Assembly (NCBI GenBank): GCA_041163745.1
Contig: JBEAQU010000033.1
Coordinates: forward strand, 1-64,000
From: UBA6168 sp041163745
GTDB taxonomy: Bacteria; Bacteroidota; Bacteroidia; Chitinophagales; Saprospiraceae
Length of the DNA stretch: 64,000 nucleotides
Direction of reading: 5' to 3'
Below the pieces are notes generated by a model. It worked only from the letters and a program-made list of their open reading frames with translations. It did no database searches and had not been told where the DNA came from. How positions within the stretch are numbered: position 1 is the stretch's first letter; each line of letters begins with the position of its first letter. Shown one piece after another: positions 17,123 through 25,589 of the stretch. The position numbers and the translations under genes are program-made.

Positions 17123-18013
17123 TCAGGCCCGATACCGGAACCGAGCCGCTATGCGCTCCGCCAACAGGTTGAAGGACAAGGTCATCAGGAACAACACGCC
17201 CCCCACCGCAAAAAGACCGTGGTAATGGGGGGTGCCGTAGGGCGCTTCCCCCAGCTCGATGGCAATCGTCGCCGCCATCGTACGGACGGAATCGAAGAAA
17301 CCGCCCGGCAGGGCGGCCGCATTCCCGGTCGCCATCAGAACGGTCATCGTCTCACCCACCGCCCGGCCCGTGCCGAGTATCACCGCCGCCACGAGACCCG
17401 GCAAAGCCGCCGGCAAAGTCACCCGGAGCAAGGTCGTCCAGCGGTCGGCTCCCAGTGCATACGCGGCTTCCTTGAAATGTCGCGGCACGGAACGAATCGC
17501 ATCCTCCGCCACCGATATCAGGGTCGGCAAGGACATCACCGCCAACAGGATGCTGCCGTTCAACGCGTTCAGCCCGTTGGACTGCCCCGTGACCCGCGCC
17601 AGCCAGGGCCCCACCCAGACAATGCCCAGAAACCCCACCACCACGGAAGGAACTCCCGCCAACAACTCCACACCGGACTTCAGCAGCGACCGGACTCCCG
17701 GCGATGCCACCTCCGACAGATACGCCGCCGCACCAATGCCGAGCGGTATGGACAACATCATCGCACCCGACGTGACCAACCAGGTGCTCACCACCATCGC
17801 TCCGATACCGTAACTCGGCCGCCCATATGCCGATGGCCGCCATTCCGCCCCGCTGAAAAATTCCACCCATGGAATCGTCCGGAACGCACTCGCCCCGTTG
17901 TACACCAACATCGCGAATATGCCCAGCAACACCGTGACGGCCATCATGCCCGCCGCCCGAAATACCCAGCCCATCAGCCGGTCCTCTATCTGCCTGACAA
18001 GTCTACTTCGCAT
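17123..18013 (-). CDS. pstC: Phosphate ABC transporter permease PstC
   Basis: Inner-membrane permease of 296 aa, about six helices, with the permease loop DAIRSVPRHFKEAAYALGA and the PstC-like segments AYLSEVASPGVRSLLKS and LAGVPSVVVGFLG. The frame begins with a TTG at 18019; ATG 18013 is preferred. It overlaps the end of pstS (stop 18003), consistent with translational coupling. Confidence 0.95.
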   Translation of the reverse strand: MRSRLVRQIEDRLMGWVFRAAGMMAVTVLLGIFAMLVYNGASAFRTIPWVEFFSGAEWRPSAYGRPSYGIGAMVVSTWLVTSGAMMLSIPLGIGAAAYLSEVASPGVRSLLKSGVELLAGVPSVVVGFLGIVWVGPWLARVTGQSNGLNALNGSILLAVMSLPTLISVAEDAIRSVPRHFKEAAYALGADRWTTLLRVTLPAALPGLVAAVILGTGRAVGETMTVLMATGNAAALPGGFFDSVRTMAATIAIELGEAPYGTPHYHGLFAVGGVLFLMTLSFNLLAERIAARFRYRA

Positions 18014-18905
18014 CGTCAACCCAGGTTGTGGGTGGCGGAGACCAATCCTCCGCCGCCGCCGGTACCGGAAAATACCCGCTCTCCGTTATCAGCCGCCGTC
18101 CTTCCTCCCCTTGGCAAAAACGGAGGAACGCCAGCAGCGCACCCTTCGGCGGGCCATCGACATACTGATACAAGGGCCGCACCAATGGGTACGCTCCGCC
18201 GTACACGGCCTCCGGAGACAAGGTCGCCTCCGCCGGCCGCCCCTCCAGGACTATTATCTTCAGCACCTTCACCCCCTGCCGCACCGTCCCGTCCGCCTGC
18301 CGGACATAGCCCGCACCCACGTATCCGACGCCCGCCCGGTCTTTCCGAAGCGCCTCGACGAGCTGGGCACTCCCGTTCAGCTGCTTCAGGGAGGGTGCAT
18401 ATTCTCCCCGGATGACACTGTCCCGGAAATAAGCGAACGTCCCCGAGTTGCTCTGCCGACCATAAAGCGAAACCGGCAGGTCCGGCCCCCCGACCGATCT
18501 CCAGTTGCGGACCGTCCCCCGGTATAAACCCGACAATTGCGCCAGGGTCAGGCTGTCCACCGCCAGGTCCGCCTGTACCACCACCGCGATGGCATCCAAC
18601 GCCAAAATGAGAGGAACCGGCCGCACACCCCGTGCGGACGCCAAGGCCAGTTCCGCCGGATCCATCGCACGCGATGCGTTCGCGATGTCGGTCTTGCCGT
18701 TGATCAGGGCCGCTATCCCCGCACCGGAACCACCGCCGGTGACGGAAATCGACACCTGGGAATCCCGCTCCATATACGCCTCGGCCAAGGCGACGACAAG
18801 GTTGACTTCCGTATCGGAGCCTTTTATCGTCAGCTGCCGGTAGGTATGCTCCCGACAACAGACCGCCGACGTCGCCAGCATGATCATCCACCCGATTGCT
18901 CTCAT
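18003..18905 (-). CDS. pstS: Phosphate-binding lipoprotein PstS
   Basis: Substrate-binding protein of the Pst importer, 300 aa. It reads MRAIGWMIMLATSAVCC at the start, a short signal ending in Cys and so probably a lipoprotein. Then come the phosphate-binding segments KGSDTEVNLVVALAEAY, TGGGSGAGIAALINGKTDIA and SNSGTFAYF. The frame is open to 19169, but ATG 18905 is preceded by GGAG and gives the signal peptide. The stop overlaps the pstC start. It is more compact than E. coli PstS and is the short Bacteroidota type. Confidence 0.93.
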   Translation of the reverse strand: MRAIGWMIMLATSAVCCREHTYRQLTIKGSDTEVNLVVALAEAYMERDSQVSISVTGGGSGAGIAALINGKTDIANASRAMDPAELALASARGVRPVPLILALDAIAVVVQADLAVDSLTLAQLSGLYRGTVRNWRSVGGPDLPVSLYGRQSNSGTFAYFRDSVIRGEYAPSLKQLNGSAQLVEALRKDRAGVGYVGAGYVRQADGTVRQGVKVLKIIVLEGRPAEATLSPEAVYGGAYPLVRPLYQYVDGPPKGALLAFLRFCQGEEGRRLITESGYFPVPAAAEDWSPPPTTWVDDAK

Positions 18906-19290
18906 CCCACTCCGTATTGGTCCTGACACGACAACGCCTGGCCGCCGGCCAGGTCGTTCCGTTTGGCGGGGCACGGATGCCCACCACCCGTGTCCTGCCA
19001 CAACTTTTGACGCCCCGTATTTTTTTGTTTGGAAAATGACAAGGTAAAGGTTTTTCCGCCAATCCCACGACATCCACACCACCGCCGCCGGATGATTTTT
19101 GTCATGCCCGGCCGGATTCGGACGGACAGGCCACCCGGCTCCGACCTGATTCCTCCCCCGCAACCGCACCGCCCAGCGAAGCCTCCCTCCCCGACGGAAT
19201 CAGCTTTCATGCCCGTATTTCCTTATCTTCGCCACAGCGCGGGACCACATCCGACCAGGGTATCCAAGGTCCCGCCCTCCCGTTCGACAC
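18906..19290. promoter_or_regulatory. Divergent intergenic region pstS / permease
   Basis: No gene is seen. On the plus strand TATCTTCG at 19224-19231 is one base off the -7 consensus and lies 60 bp before the permease start. On the minus strand TACCTTGT (complement of 19039-19046) is a weaker candidate for the pst operon. A phosphate-responsive operator cannot be recognised. Confidence 0.35.
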
Positions 19291-20604
19291 ATGCCAGCTA
19301 AAAAAATATCACTGCTCACCGGTATGGCGATCGTCATCGCCAACATGATCGGTACCGGCGCCTTCACCAGCCTCGGCTTCCAACTCAGGGAGCTCAACCA
19401 ACCGGCGGTCGTCCTGACCCTCTGGGTGGCGGGCGGTCTGTTGGCCTTGTCCGGTGCCTTCAGCTATGCGGAGGTAAGCTCCCAGATCAACCGATCGGGC
19501 GGTGAGTACACCTTCCTCTCCAGGCTGTACCACCCAGTCGTCGGCTACCTGTCGGGATGGATTTCGCTGACGGTCGGATTCGCTGCGCCGATCGCCCTGT
19601 CCGCCATCGCCTGTTCGGAATATTTCCCCTACGGCCCGACGAACCGCCCCTGGATGGGCGTCCTGCTGCTCGCAAGCATCACCTTCGTACATACCCGGAG
19701 CCTGCCGGTGAGCGCCGGCTTCCAAAACACCAGCACCCTGCTGAAGGTAGCCCTCGTCGTCGTCCTGGTCGCCATCGGACTGGTCCTGCCGGGCAGCTCG
19801 GGAAATCCTTTTTCCATAGGGGCGGATTTTTTTCCGGAACTCGGATCGGCCGCCTTTGCGGTGGCACTCATCTACGTCAGCTATTCCTATTCCGGCTGGA
19901 ACGCCGCCACGTATATCACGGAGGAATTCGAACGGCCGGCCAAATCCGTACCGGTGGCGCTGATCGGCGGGACTTTCCTCGTCACCGTCCTCTACACCCT
20001 GCTGCAGTATGTCTTCCTGCGGCATGTACCTGTCCAGGACCTCACCGGCGAACTCAACGTCGGCACGCTCGCCGCCCGTCGGATGCTGGGCGATATGGCG
20101 GGCGACCTGTTCGGCCTGGCCATTTCCCTGCTCCTGATTTCCGGTATCAGCGCCATGGTATGGGTGGGGTCGCGGGTCACCTCGAGCATCGCCCGCGAAC
20201 ATCCCTTGTGGCGGTATTTCCGCGCCGGGCCGGACGGCATCCCGAAACGGGCGTTGTGGCTGCAGTTCGCCGTCAGCACGGCCTTGCTGCTGACCGGCAC
20301 GTTCGAGCAGATTCTCATCTACTGCGGGGTCCTGCTGTCCGTATCCACCATGCTGACGGTCTTCGGGGTCTTCCTCCTCCGCCGCCGCAATCCGGCCGCC
20401 GCAGACCGACAGGCGTTCCGAAGCCCCTTGTTCCCGCTGTTCCAGGTACTGTATTTGCTCCTCTCGCTCTGGATGGTTGTCTTCGCCTTCCGCCAAAACA
20501 CCTGGGAATCCGTCCTCGGCATGGGCAACCTGCTGGTCGGGCTCGCCTCCTACCATTGGAGCCGACGACTGCCGGGGGCGGCCGAGAGCCGGCCGCTGCC
20601 ATGA
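19291..20604 (+). CDS. APC-superfamily amino acid permease
   Basis: Inner-membrane secondary transporter of 437 aa with about twelve helices. TM1 has the broken-helix motif GMAIVIANMIGTGAFTSLGF, the substrate-binding signature of the APC family. TM6 carries SYSYSGWNAATYITEEF, matching the conserved (F/Y)xGW...(N/E)E region of amino acid/polyamine antiporters. The substrate cannot be assigned. The C-terminal tail after residue 420 is short and hydrophilic. It is followed 28 bp later by the exported methyltransferase; no functional link is obvious. Confidence 0.88.
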   Translation: MPAKKISLLTGMAIVIANMIGTGAFTSLGFQLRELNQPAVVLTLWVAGGLLALSGAFSYAEVSSQINRSGGEYTFLSRLYHPVVGYLSGWISLTVGFAAPIALSAIACSEYFPYGPTNRPWMGVLLLASITFVHTRSLPVSAGFQNTSTLLKVALVVVLVAIGLVLPGSSGNPFSIGADFFPELGSAAFAVALIYVSYSYSGWNAATYITEEFERPAKSVPVALIGGTFLVTVLYTLLQYVFLRHVPVQDLTGELNVGTLAARRMLGDMAGDLFGLAISLLLISGISAMVWVGSRVTSSIAREHPLWRYFRAGPDGIPKRALWLQFAVSTALLLTGTFEQILIYCGVLLSVSTMLTVFGVFLLRRRNPAAADRQAFRSPLFPLFQVLYLLLSLWMVVFAFRQNTWESVLGMGNLLVGLASYHWSRRLPGAAESRPLP

Positions 20605-20632
20605 CGTTCACACAAACACCAACCTTCGCATC

Positions 20633-21328
20633 ATGAAAAATCCGATCATCCTCGCCAGCTTGCTGCTGGCCGCTATCCACTTCCCACTTATGTCACAGGA
20701 ACATCCGCACAAGCCCGCTCACGGCGGCAACCACCACCCGCCCGCCCACTCCGCCAACGCATATATGCACCGCTCCTCCACCGAAGAACTCATCCAACGA
20801 TTCGAATCGCCGGAAAGGGACGCCTACCAGCAACCGGACAAGGTGCTCGCCTACCTCGGCGACCTGAAAGGAAAAACCGTCATGGACATCGGCGCCGGCT
20901 CAGGATATTTTTCCGTCAGGCTGGCCGCCCAAGGGGCCGATGTCATCGCCGCCGATGTCAGCGACGAATTCCAGGCGCATCTGAAGAAAAGATTGGAAGA
21001 CAACGGCATCGCCAACGTCCGGCTCCGCAAACTGCCGTACGACAGCCCCTTGCTGCAGGAAGGGGAGGTGGATATGGTCCTCGTCGTGAACACCTACCAC
21101 CATATCGAAAAACGGACGGAATACTTCGCACAGGTCCGGAAAGGTATCCGACCGACCGGCGAACTGGTCGTCATCGACTTCTTCCAATCGGAAGTCCCCG
21201 TCGGCCCTCCGACAGACCACAAGGTGTCCATCGACGAGGTTGTCACCGAACTCAAGGCCGCCGGCTTCGGACACTTCGTCGTGGAGGTGAACCTGCTCCC
21301 GTACCAGTTCGTCATCCGCGCCAGGTAA
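20633..21328 (+). CDS. Exported His-rich SAM-dependent methyltransferase
   Basis: Protein of 231 aa. It starts with a signal peptide (MKNPIILASLLLAAIHFPLMSQ), then a His-rich stretch with seven His between residues about 24 and 41. A class I methyltransferase domain follows: motif I VMDIGAGSGYFSVRLA, an acidic AADVSDEF ending strand 2, VVNTYHHIE as motif IV/V, and ELVVIDFF. The frame is open from 20477, but ATG 20633 yields the signal. A SAM-binding enzyme outside the cytoplasm is odd because SAM is not expected there, although exported members of this kind occur in Bacteroidota. The substrate is unknown. It converges on the phosphatase gene with a 23-bp gap. Confidence 0.8.
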   Translation: MKNPIILASLLLAAIHFPLMSQEHPHKPAHGGNHHPPAHSANAYMHRSSTEELIQRFESPERDAYQQPDKVLAYLGDLKGKTVMDIGAGSGYFSVRLAAQGADVIAADVSDEFQAHLKKRLEDNGIANVRLRKLPYDSPLLQEGEVDMVLVVNTYHHIEKRTEYFAQVRKGIRPTGELVVIDFFQSEVPVGPPTDHKVSIDEVVTELKAAGFGHFVVEVNLLPYQFVIRAR

Positions 21329-21351
21329 GGGCCGACCGGAGGCCATGCCGA

Positions 21352-22149
21352 CTATCCCTCCCCATGGGCCTCCCTCACCACCGCCAGGACACTGTCGAAC
21401 ACACCCGGCGCCGCCGCTACCATTTCGGCCCCGAACAGGTAATCATCTCCGCCCCGGAAATCGCTGACCTGCCCGCCGGCTTCCCGGACGATGACAATGC
21501 CGGCGGCGACGTCCCAAGGACTCAGCCCGTATTCGAAAAAGGCGTCGAAACGGCCGCACGCCAGGTAGGCCAGGTCGACAGCGGAAGCCCCCAGCCGCCG
21601 CAAGCCGCGGCTGCGGCGGACAAAACTGTCCATCGCCCGGAAATAGGGCGCCAACCGCTCGAAATCCCGGTATGGGAAGCCGGTGGCCACCACGGCATCC
21701 GACAACATATCCGTTCCGGATACCCGGATGGGCTGTCCGTTGAGATAGGCGCCCCCACCCTGCCAGGCATGGAAACATTCTTTCCGGGTGACTTCCAGCA
21801 CGACGCCCGCCACCAGCTCCGATCCGTGCTGCAACCCGATGCTGACGGCGAATCCTGGCAGCTGGTGCAGGAAATTGGTCGTGCCGTCCAACGGGTCGAT
21901 GATCCAACGCCATGGCGCCTCCCCCTGTTCCACCGTGCCTTCCTCCGTCAGAAAGGCCGCTTCCGGCAACAAGGTGCCCAATTGCCGGACCAGGATTTCC
22001 TCCGCCGTCTTGTCCACGTAACTGACCAGACTGTTGAGGGTCTTGGTCTCGATGTCCGCCCGACGCACCCGCCCCAGCTCCTGCCGGATGAAATCGGCCG
22101 CGTCTTCCGCGATACAACACATCTGCCTGCATATCTCCGCTGTCTCCAT
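21352..22149 (-). CDS. Inositol monophosphatase family protein (SuhB/IMPase type)
   Basis: Cytoplasmic Mg-dependent phosphatase of 265 aa, the usual family length. Motif 1 ends with FLTEEGT (metal-binding Glu). Motif 2 is WIIDPLDGTTNFLHQLP, carrying the two catalytic Asp. The C-terminal motif WDVAAGIVIVREAGGQV is also intact. Members hydrolyse myo-inositol-1-phosphate or related sugar phosphates, and some act on 3'-phosphoadenosine-5'-phosphate (CysQ group). The sequence resembles IMPase more than CysQ. It stands alone between a convergent methyltransferase and the divergent TPP-regulated receptor. Confidence 0.9.
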   Translation of the reverse strand: METAEICRQMCCIAEDAADFIRQELGRVRRADIETKTLNSLVSYVDKTAEEILVRQLGTLLPEAAFLTEEGTVEQGEAPWRWIIDPLDGTTNFLHQLPGFAVSIGLQHGSELVAGVVLEVTRKECFHAWQGGGAYLNGQPIRVSGTDMLSDAVVATGFPYRDFERLAPYFRAMDSFVRRSRGLRRLGASAVDLAYLACGRFDAFFEYGLSPWDVAAGIVIVREAGGQVSDFRGGDDYLFGAEMVAAAPGVFDSVLAVVREAHGEG

Positions 22150-22282
22150 TTGATTTTTTTTTTAGAAGACACCGACCACCGGCGCCCCTTATCGCAAAGC
22201 TCTGAAAAAATGACCAGCCTCCTCCCCCGGCCGTTACGCCTTTTTCCGCCGCCCGCCCGCTACGGATTCCCGTCGAAGCGCC

Positions 22283-22290
22283 TACCTTTG
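22283..22290 (+). promoter_or_regulatory. Promoter -7 box for the TPP riboswitch transcript
   Basis: TACCTTTG is a perfect TAnnTTTG box placed about 11 bp before the riboswitch P1 stem, so transcription would begin around 22296. A -33 element is not clear. Confidence 0.6.
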
Positions 22291-22300
22291 CCTTTCGTCT

Positions 22301-22404
22301 CATTTGGGGTGCCCAAGGACGGCCCGGTGTTTTCCACCGGACCAGGCCGGCGGGCTGAGATCATACCCATCGAACCTGCCCGGGTCATGCCGGGAAGGGA
22401 AATG
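22301..22404 (+). ncRNA. TPP riboswitch (thi-box)
   Basis: The conserved blocks of the thiamin pyrophosphate aptamer are present in order: GGGGTGCC at the 5' side, GGCTGAGATCATACCC, ATCGAACCTG, CCGGGTCATGCCGG and GGGAA. The ends CATTT (22301-22305) and AAATG (22400-22404) close stem P1. An extended P3 arm lies around 22322-22350. It precedes a TonB-dependent receptor by about 180 nt, so it should repress receptor synthesis when thiamin pyrophosphate is plentiful. No clear terminator follows, so control of translation is possible. Confidence 0.93.
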
Positions 22405-22585
22405 AGTGCTCACCATCTCTCCAGCAGCATTCATTCGGATTGGTAACCCATCGTGTTCTCTCCTGGCCGACCGCCAGGGTATTCATCCGCTGTCCGCGCT
22501 CCGGACGTACCGACCTTGCAGGAACCTTCGGGTGACTGCCAGCCGCAACGGAACGCCCGGAGGGGACGCCATAACACCTTGCACG

Positions 22586-25132
22586 ATGAAAGCATTATTC
22601 CTCGGCGTCGCCGCCGCCTGCCTCTGCCTACCCTTGTTCTGCCAGGAACCGATCCTCCGGGGGACGGTCACCGACATCCACGGACACCCGCTGCCAGGAG
22701 CGACCGTCGTCCTGGTCGGCACCTCTCAGCATCCGCTGCCGGATACCGCCGCATCGAACCGCTCGCAGGAAGGTACACTGCGCGGCGGAATGGCCGACGC
22801 GGACGGGCGCTATGAACTGCGGCTGCCCGGGCCGGGCACCCACGTCCTGCGTGCCACCTTCGTCGGCTACCAAACGCAGGTGCAGTCCACCACCGTTGCG
22901 GACGGTACGGCCGTCCCGCCGCTCGATTTCCGGCTCGCGGAATCCGTAACCCTCCTCGACCTGCTCACCGTGGAAGCAACCCGTGCCCGGCGACTGTCCC
23001 CGTTCACCCGAAGCACCGTCTCCTCGGAAACACTGGATGCCTCGAATCTCGGACAGGACGTGCCGTTCCTCCTGGATGCAACCCCGTCCGCCCTGGTCGC
23101 CGCCGACGCCGGCACCGGCATCGGATACACCAACCTCCGCATCCGCGGCACCGACCAGACCCGCATCAACGTCACCATCAACGGTGTGCCCCTCAACGAC
23201 CCGGAATCCCACCAGGTCTTCTGGGTGGACCTCCCCGATTTCGCCTCCTCCACGGAGGATATCCAAATCCAGCGTGGCGTGGGCGCCTCCACCAACGGAG
23301 CCGGCGCCTTCGGCGCCAGCGTCAACCTGCGCACCGACCACCTCGCCCTCGAGCCTTTCGCCGAACTGGCCCTCTCCGGCGGCGCGTTCGGCACCCGCCG
23401 GACCATGGCCCGCTTCGGCACTGGCCTGTTGTCCGGAAGCAGGTCCGGTCGAACGGACACGGGCTTCACCCTCGACGGACGCCTGTCCGCCATCCGGTCC
23501 GATGGCTACATCGATCGGGGCAGCGCCGACCTGCGGTCCTGGTATCTCTCCGGCGCCTGGCTCGGGCACAGACAGTCCTTGCGGCTCCTCCTCTTTTCCG
23601 GTCATGAAATCACCTACCAGGCCTGGAACGGCGTCCCTGCCCAATGGGTCGACGACCCGGAACTGCGGCGCTTCAACGTGTCCGGAACGGAAAAATCCGG
23701 CAGCCCGCACGACAACGAGGTCGACGACTACACCCAACGACACGCCCAACTCATCTACAACCGGCAACTGGCTTCCGACTGGCACCTCAACCTCACCGCC
23801 CACTATACCCGCGGCTTCGGGTTCTTCGAACAATACAAAGCCGACGAAGCTCCGGAAAGGTACCGCCTCTCCCCTCCCCCTTGCCCCGACCCGGCCGGTG
23901 ACTGCACCTACGACTACATCCGCCGCCGATGGCTCGACAATCATTTCGCCGGCGGTATCGCCGCCCTCAACTACCTGCGGGAAAACCAACGCTGGCAGGG
24001 TACCCTCAGCGCCGGCTGGAACCGCTACCTCGGCGATCATTTCGGAGAAATCAGCTGGGGGGAGAACCTCGGGGATACAGCCCCGGGACACCGGTACTAC
24101 GACGGCATGGGCGACAAATCCGACGCCCATGTCTTCGCCAAAGGCTGGCGAAGCCTGCTGCCCTCCCTACAGGCTTATGCCGACGTCCAATATCGGTTCG
24201 TCGACTACACCGTGAACGGAACCGACAACGACCTCCGGGCGACGGATATCCGCCGCCGGTACCATTTCCTCAATCCCAAGGCCGGCCTGACCTGGCAGCC
24301 CGCCGACCGCCTCTCCGGGACGGCTTCGTTCGCGGTCGCTCACCGGGAACCGAACCGGAACGACTTCACCGACGCTCCCGCCGACCGCCTTCCCCGCCCC
24401 GAACGCCTCCTCAATACCGAAATCAACCTCCGCTACCAACATCCCAAAGCCGCCGGCAGCCTGACCGGCTACCATATGCGTTACCAGGACCAACTCATCC
24501 TCACCGGGGATATCAACGATGTCGGCGCGCCTATCCGGTCCAATGTACCGGACAGCTACCGCCTCGGCCTGGAACTGGCCGGGCAGTGGACACCGCTACC
24601 CCGCTGGCGCTGCGAAGGGAATCTTACCCTCAGCCGCAACAAGGTCCGCGACTTCACGGAATTCCGCGACAACTGGGATACCGGCCTGCAGGAACGCATC
24701 CCCCACGGCACCACGGATATCGCCCTGTCCCCGTCCCGCATCGCTTTCCTCCGGTTTTCCTGGGAGTTCCTGTCCACGCAGTCGCATTCCATGACCGCCT
24801 CCCTGTCGGGAAAACATGTCGGCCGGCAATTCATAGACAATACCTCCAATCCGTTTGCCACACTGGACCCTTACACGGTGGCCGGCTTCCGGTTCGAATG
24901 GAGACTGCAGCCGGCGCACATGGAGGAAGTCCGCTTCCTGCTGCAGGTGAACAATCTCCTGAACACCCGGTACGAAGCTTTCGCCTGGACTTACCGATAC
25001 ATCTCCGCCGGATATGATGCCACCGCCGACGACCCCTTCGCAAGATCGGAAGGCGGAGACCGCTACAACCTGACCGGCTATTTCCCGCAGGCCGGGCGGC
25101 ATGCCTTCCTGGGAGCGACCGTGCGGTTCTGA
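22586..25132 (+). CDS. TonB-dependent outer-membrane receptor, predicted thiamin uptake
   Basis: Outer-membrane receptor of 848 aa. The signal peptide MKALFLGVAAACLCLPLFC is followed by a carboxypeptidase-regulatory-like domain (GTVTDIHGHPLPGATVVLVG, about residues 25-115). Then comes the plug (LRIRGTDQTRINVTINGVPLND around 185-210) and a 22-strand-type barrel ending in the aromatic C-terminus ATVRF. ATG 22586 is chosen because it begins the signal peptide; the frame is open from 22406. The TPP riboswitch upstream makes thiamin or a thiamin precursor the likely ligand, as in known TPP-controlled receptors of Bacteroidota. No inner-membrane thiamin transporter is adjacent. Confidence 0.9.
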   Translation: MKALFLGVAAACLCLPLFCQEPILRGTVTDIHGHPLPGATVVLVGTSQHPLPDTAASNRSQEGTLRGGMADADGRYELRLPGPGTHVLRATFVGYQTQVQSTTVADGTAVPPLDFRLAESVTLLDLLTVEATRARRLSPFTRSTVSSETLDASNLGQDVPFLLDATPSALVAADAGTGIGYTNLRIRGTDQTRINVTINGVPLNDPESHQVFWVDLPDFASSTEDIQIQRGVGASTNGAGAFGASVNLRTDHLALEPFAELALSGGAFGTRRTMARFGTGLLSGSRSGRTDTGFTLDGRLSAIRSDGYIDRGSADLRSWYLSGAWLGHRQSLRLLLFSGHEITYQAWNGVPAQWVDDPELRRFNVSGTEKSGSPHDNEVDDYTQRHAQLIYNRQLASDWHLNLTAHYTRGFGFFEQYKADEAPERYRLSPPPCPDPAGDCTYDYIRRRWLDNHFAGGIAALNYLRENQRWQGTLSAGWNRYLGDHFGEISWGENLGDTAPGHRYYDGMGDKSDAHVFAKGWRSLLPSLQAYADVQYRFVDYTVNGTDNDLRATDIRRRYHFLNPKAGLTWQPADRLSGTASFAVAHREPNRNDFTDAPADRLPRPERLLNTEINLRYQHPKAAGSLTGYHMRYQDQLILTGDINDVGAPIRSNVPDSYRLGLELAGQWTPLPRWRCEGNLTLSRNKVRDFTEFRDNWDTGLQERIPHGTTDIALSPSRIAFLRFSWEFLSTQSHSMTASLSGKHVGRQFIDNTSNPFATLDPYTVAGFRFEWRLQPAHMEEVRFLLQVNNLLNTRYEAFAWTYRYISAGYDATADDPFARSEGGDRYNLTGYFPQAGRHAFLGATVRF

Positions 25133-25249
25133 TGTGGGCTTTCCCTCCCCCCGGATGGAAACACAGGACCTCCCGTTCGGCACGACCGTGCTTTAATGTC
25201 CGTGTCGATCGGGGTCGACCAGCATGACATGTTCCGCCAGACCGCATCG

Positions 25250-25277
25250 GTAGAGACGTTGTATGCAACGTCTCTAC
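25250..25277. repeat. Perfect 12-bp-arm palindrome
   Basis: GTAGAGACGTTG (25250-25261) and its exact complement CAACGTCTCTAC (25266-25277) surround a four-base loop TATG. Half of it, preceded by the same ACCGCATCG, recurs at about 25525-25540 at the other end of the tandem repeat block. Confidence 0.85.
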
Positions 25278-25285
25278 ATCCGTAC

Positions 25286-25545
25286 GCCACGATGATTTGA
25301 TGGTTGTACGAGGCGTTGGGGATCGGGATTGGCAAAATGGGACGTGCCGTCCGCCGGGATCGTTCGGCACGACGGTTTGATGGTAGGACGGGGCGTTGGG
25401 AATCGACAATAGACAACCTGGACGTGCCGTCCGACGGGATCGTTCGGCACGACGGTTTGATGGTAGGACGGGGCGTTGGGGAATCGGGATTGGCAAAATG
25501 GAACGTACCGTCCGACCGCATCGGTAGAGACGTTGCATGAAAGGT
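25286..25545. repeat. Three tandem approximately 80-bp repeats
   Basis: The units begin near 25286, 25366 and 25441. Each has GACGGTTTGATGGTAGGACG (diverged in unit 1), GGCGTTGGG, AATCGGGATTGGCAAAATGG (units 1 and 3; replaced by another sequence in unit 2) and ACGTGCCGTCCG. They occupy the gap between the convergent receptor and acyl-CoA synthetase genes. 25133-25250 shows a diverged partial unit and no gene; 25545-25589 shows nothing. Confidence 0.8.
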
Positions 25546-25589
25546 TGGTACGGAGGGTGAGGGACAATGGGGGGCATCCTGTCGCGGAC

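Noticed and set aside
15470..18905. PHO-type operator or phoU in the pst operon
   Set aside because: No recognisable operator was found and pstB is followed directly by repeats, so neither was annotated.
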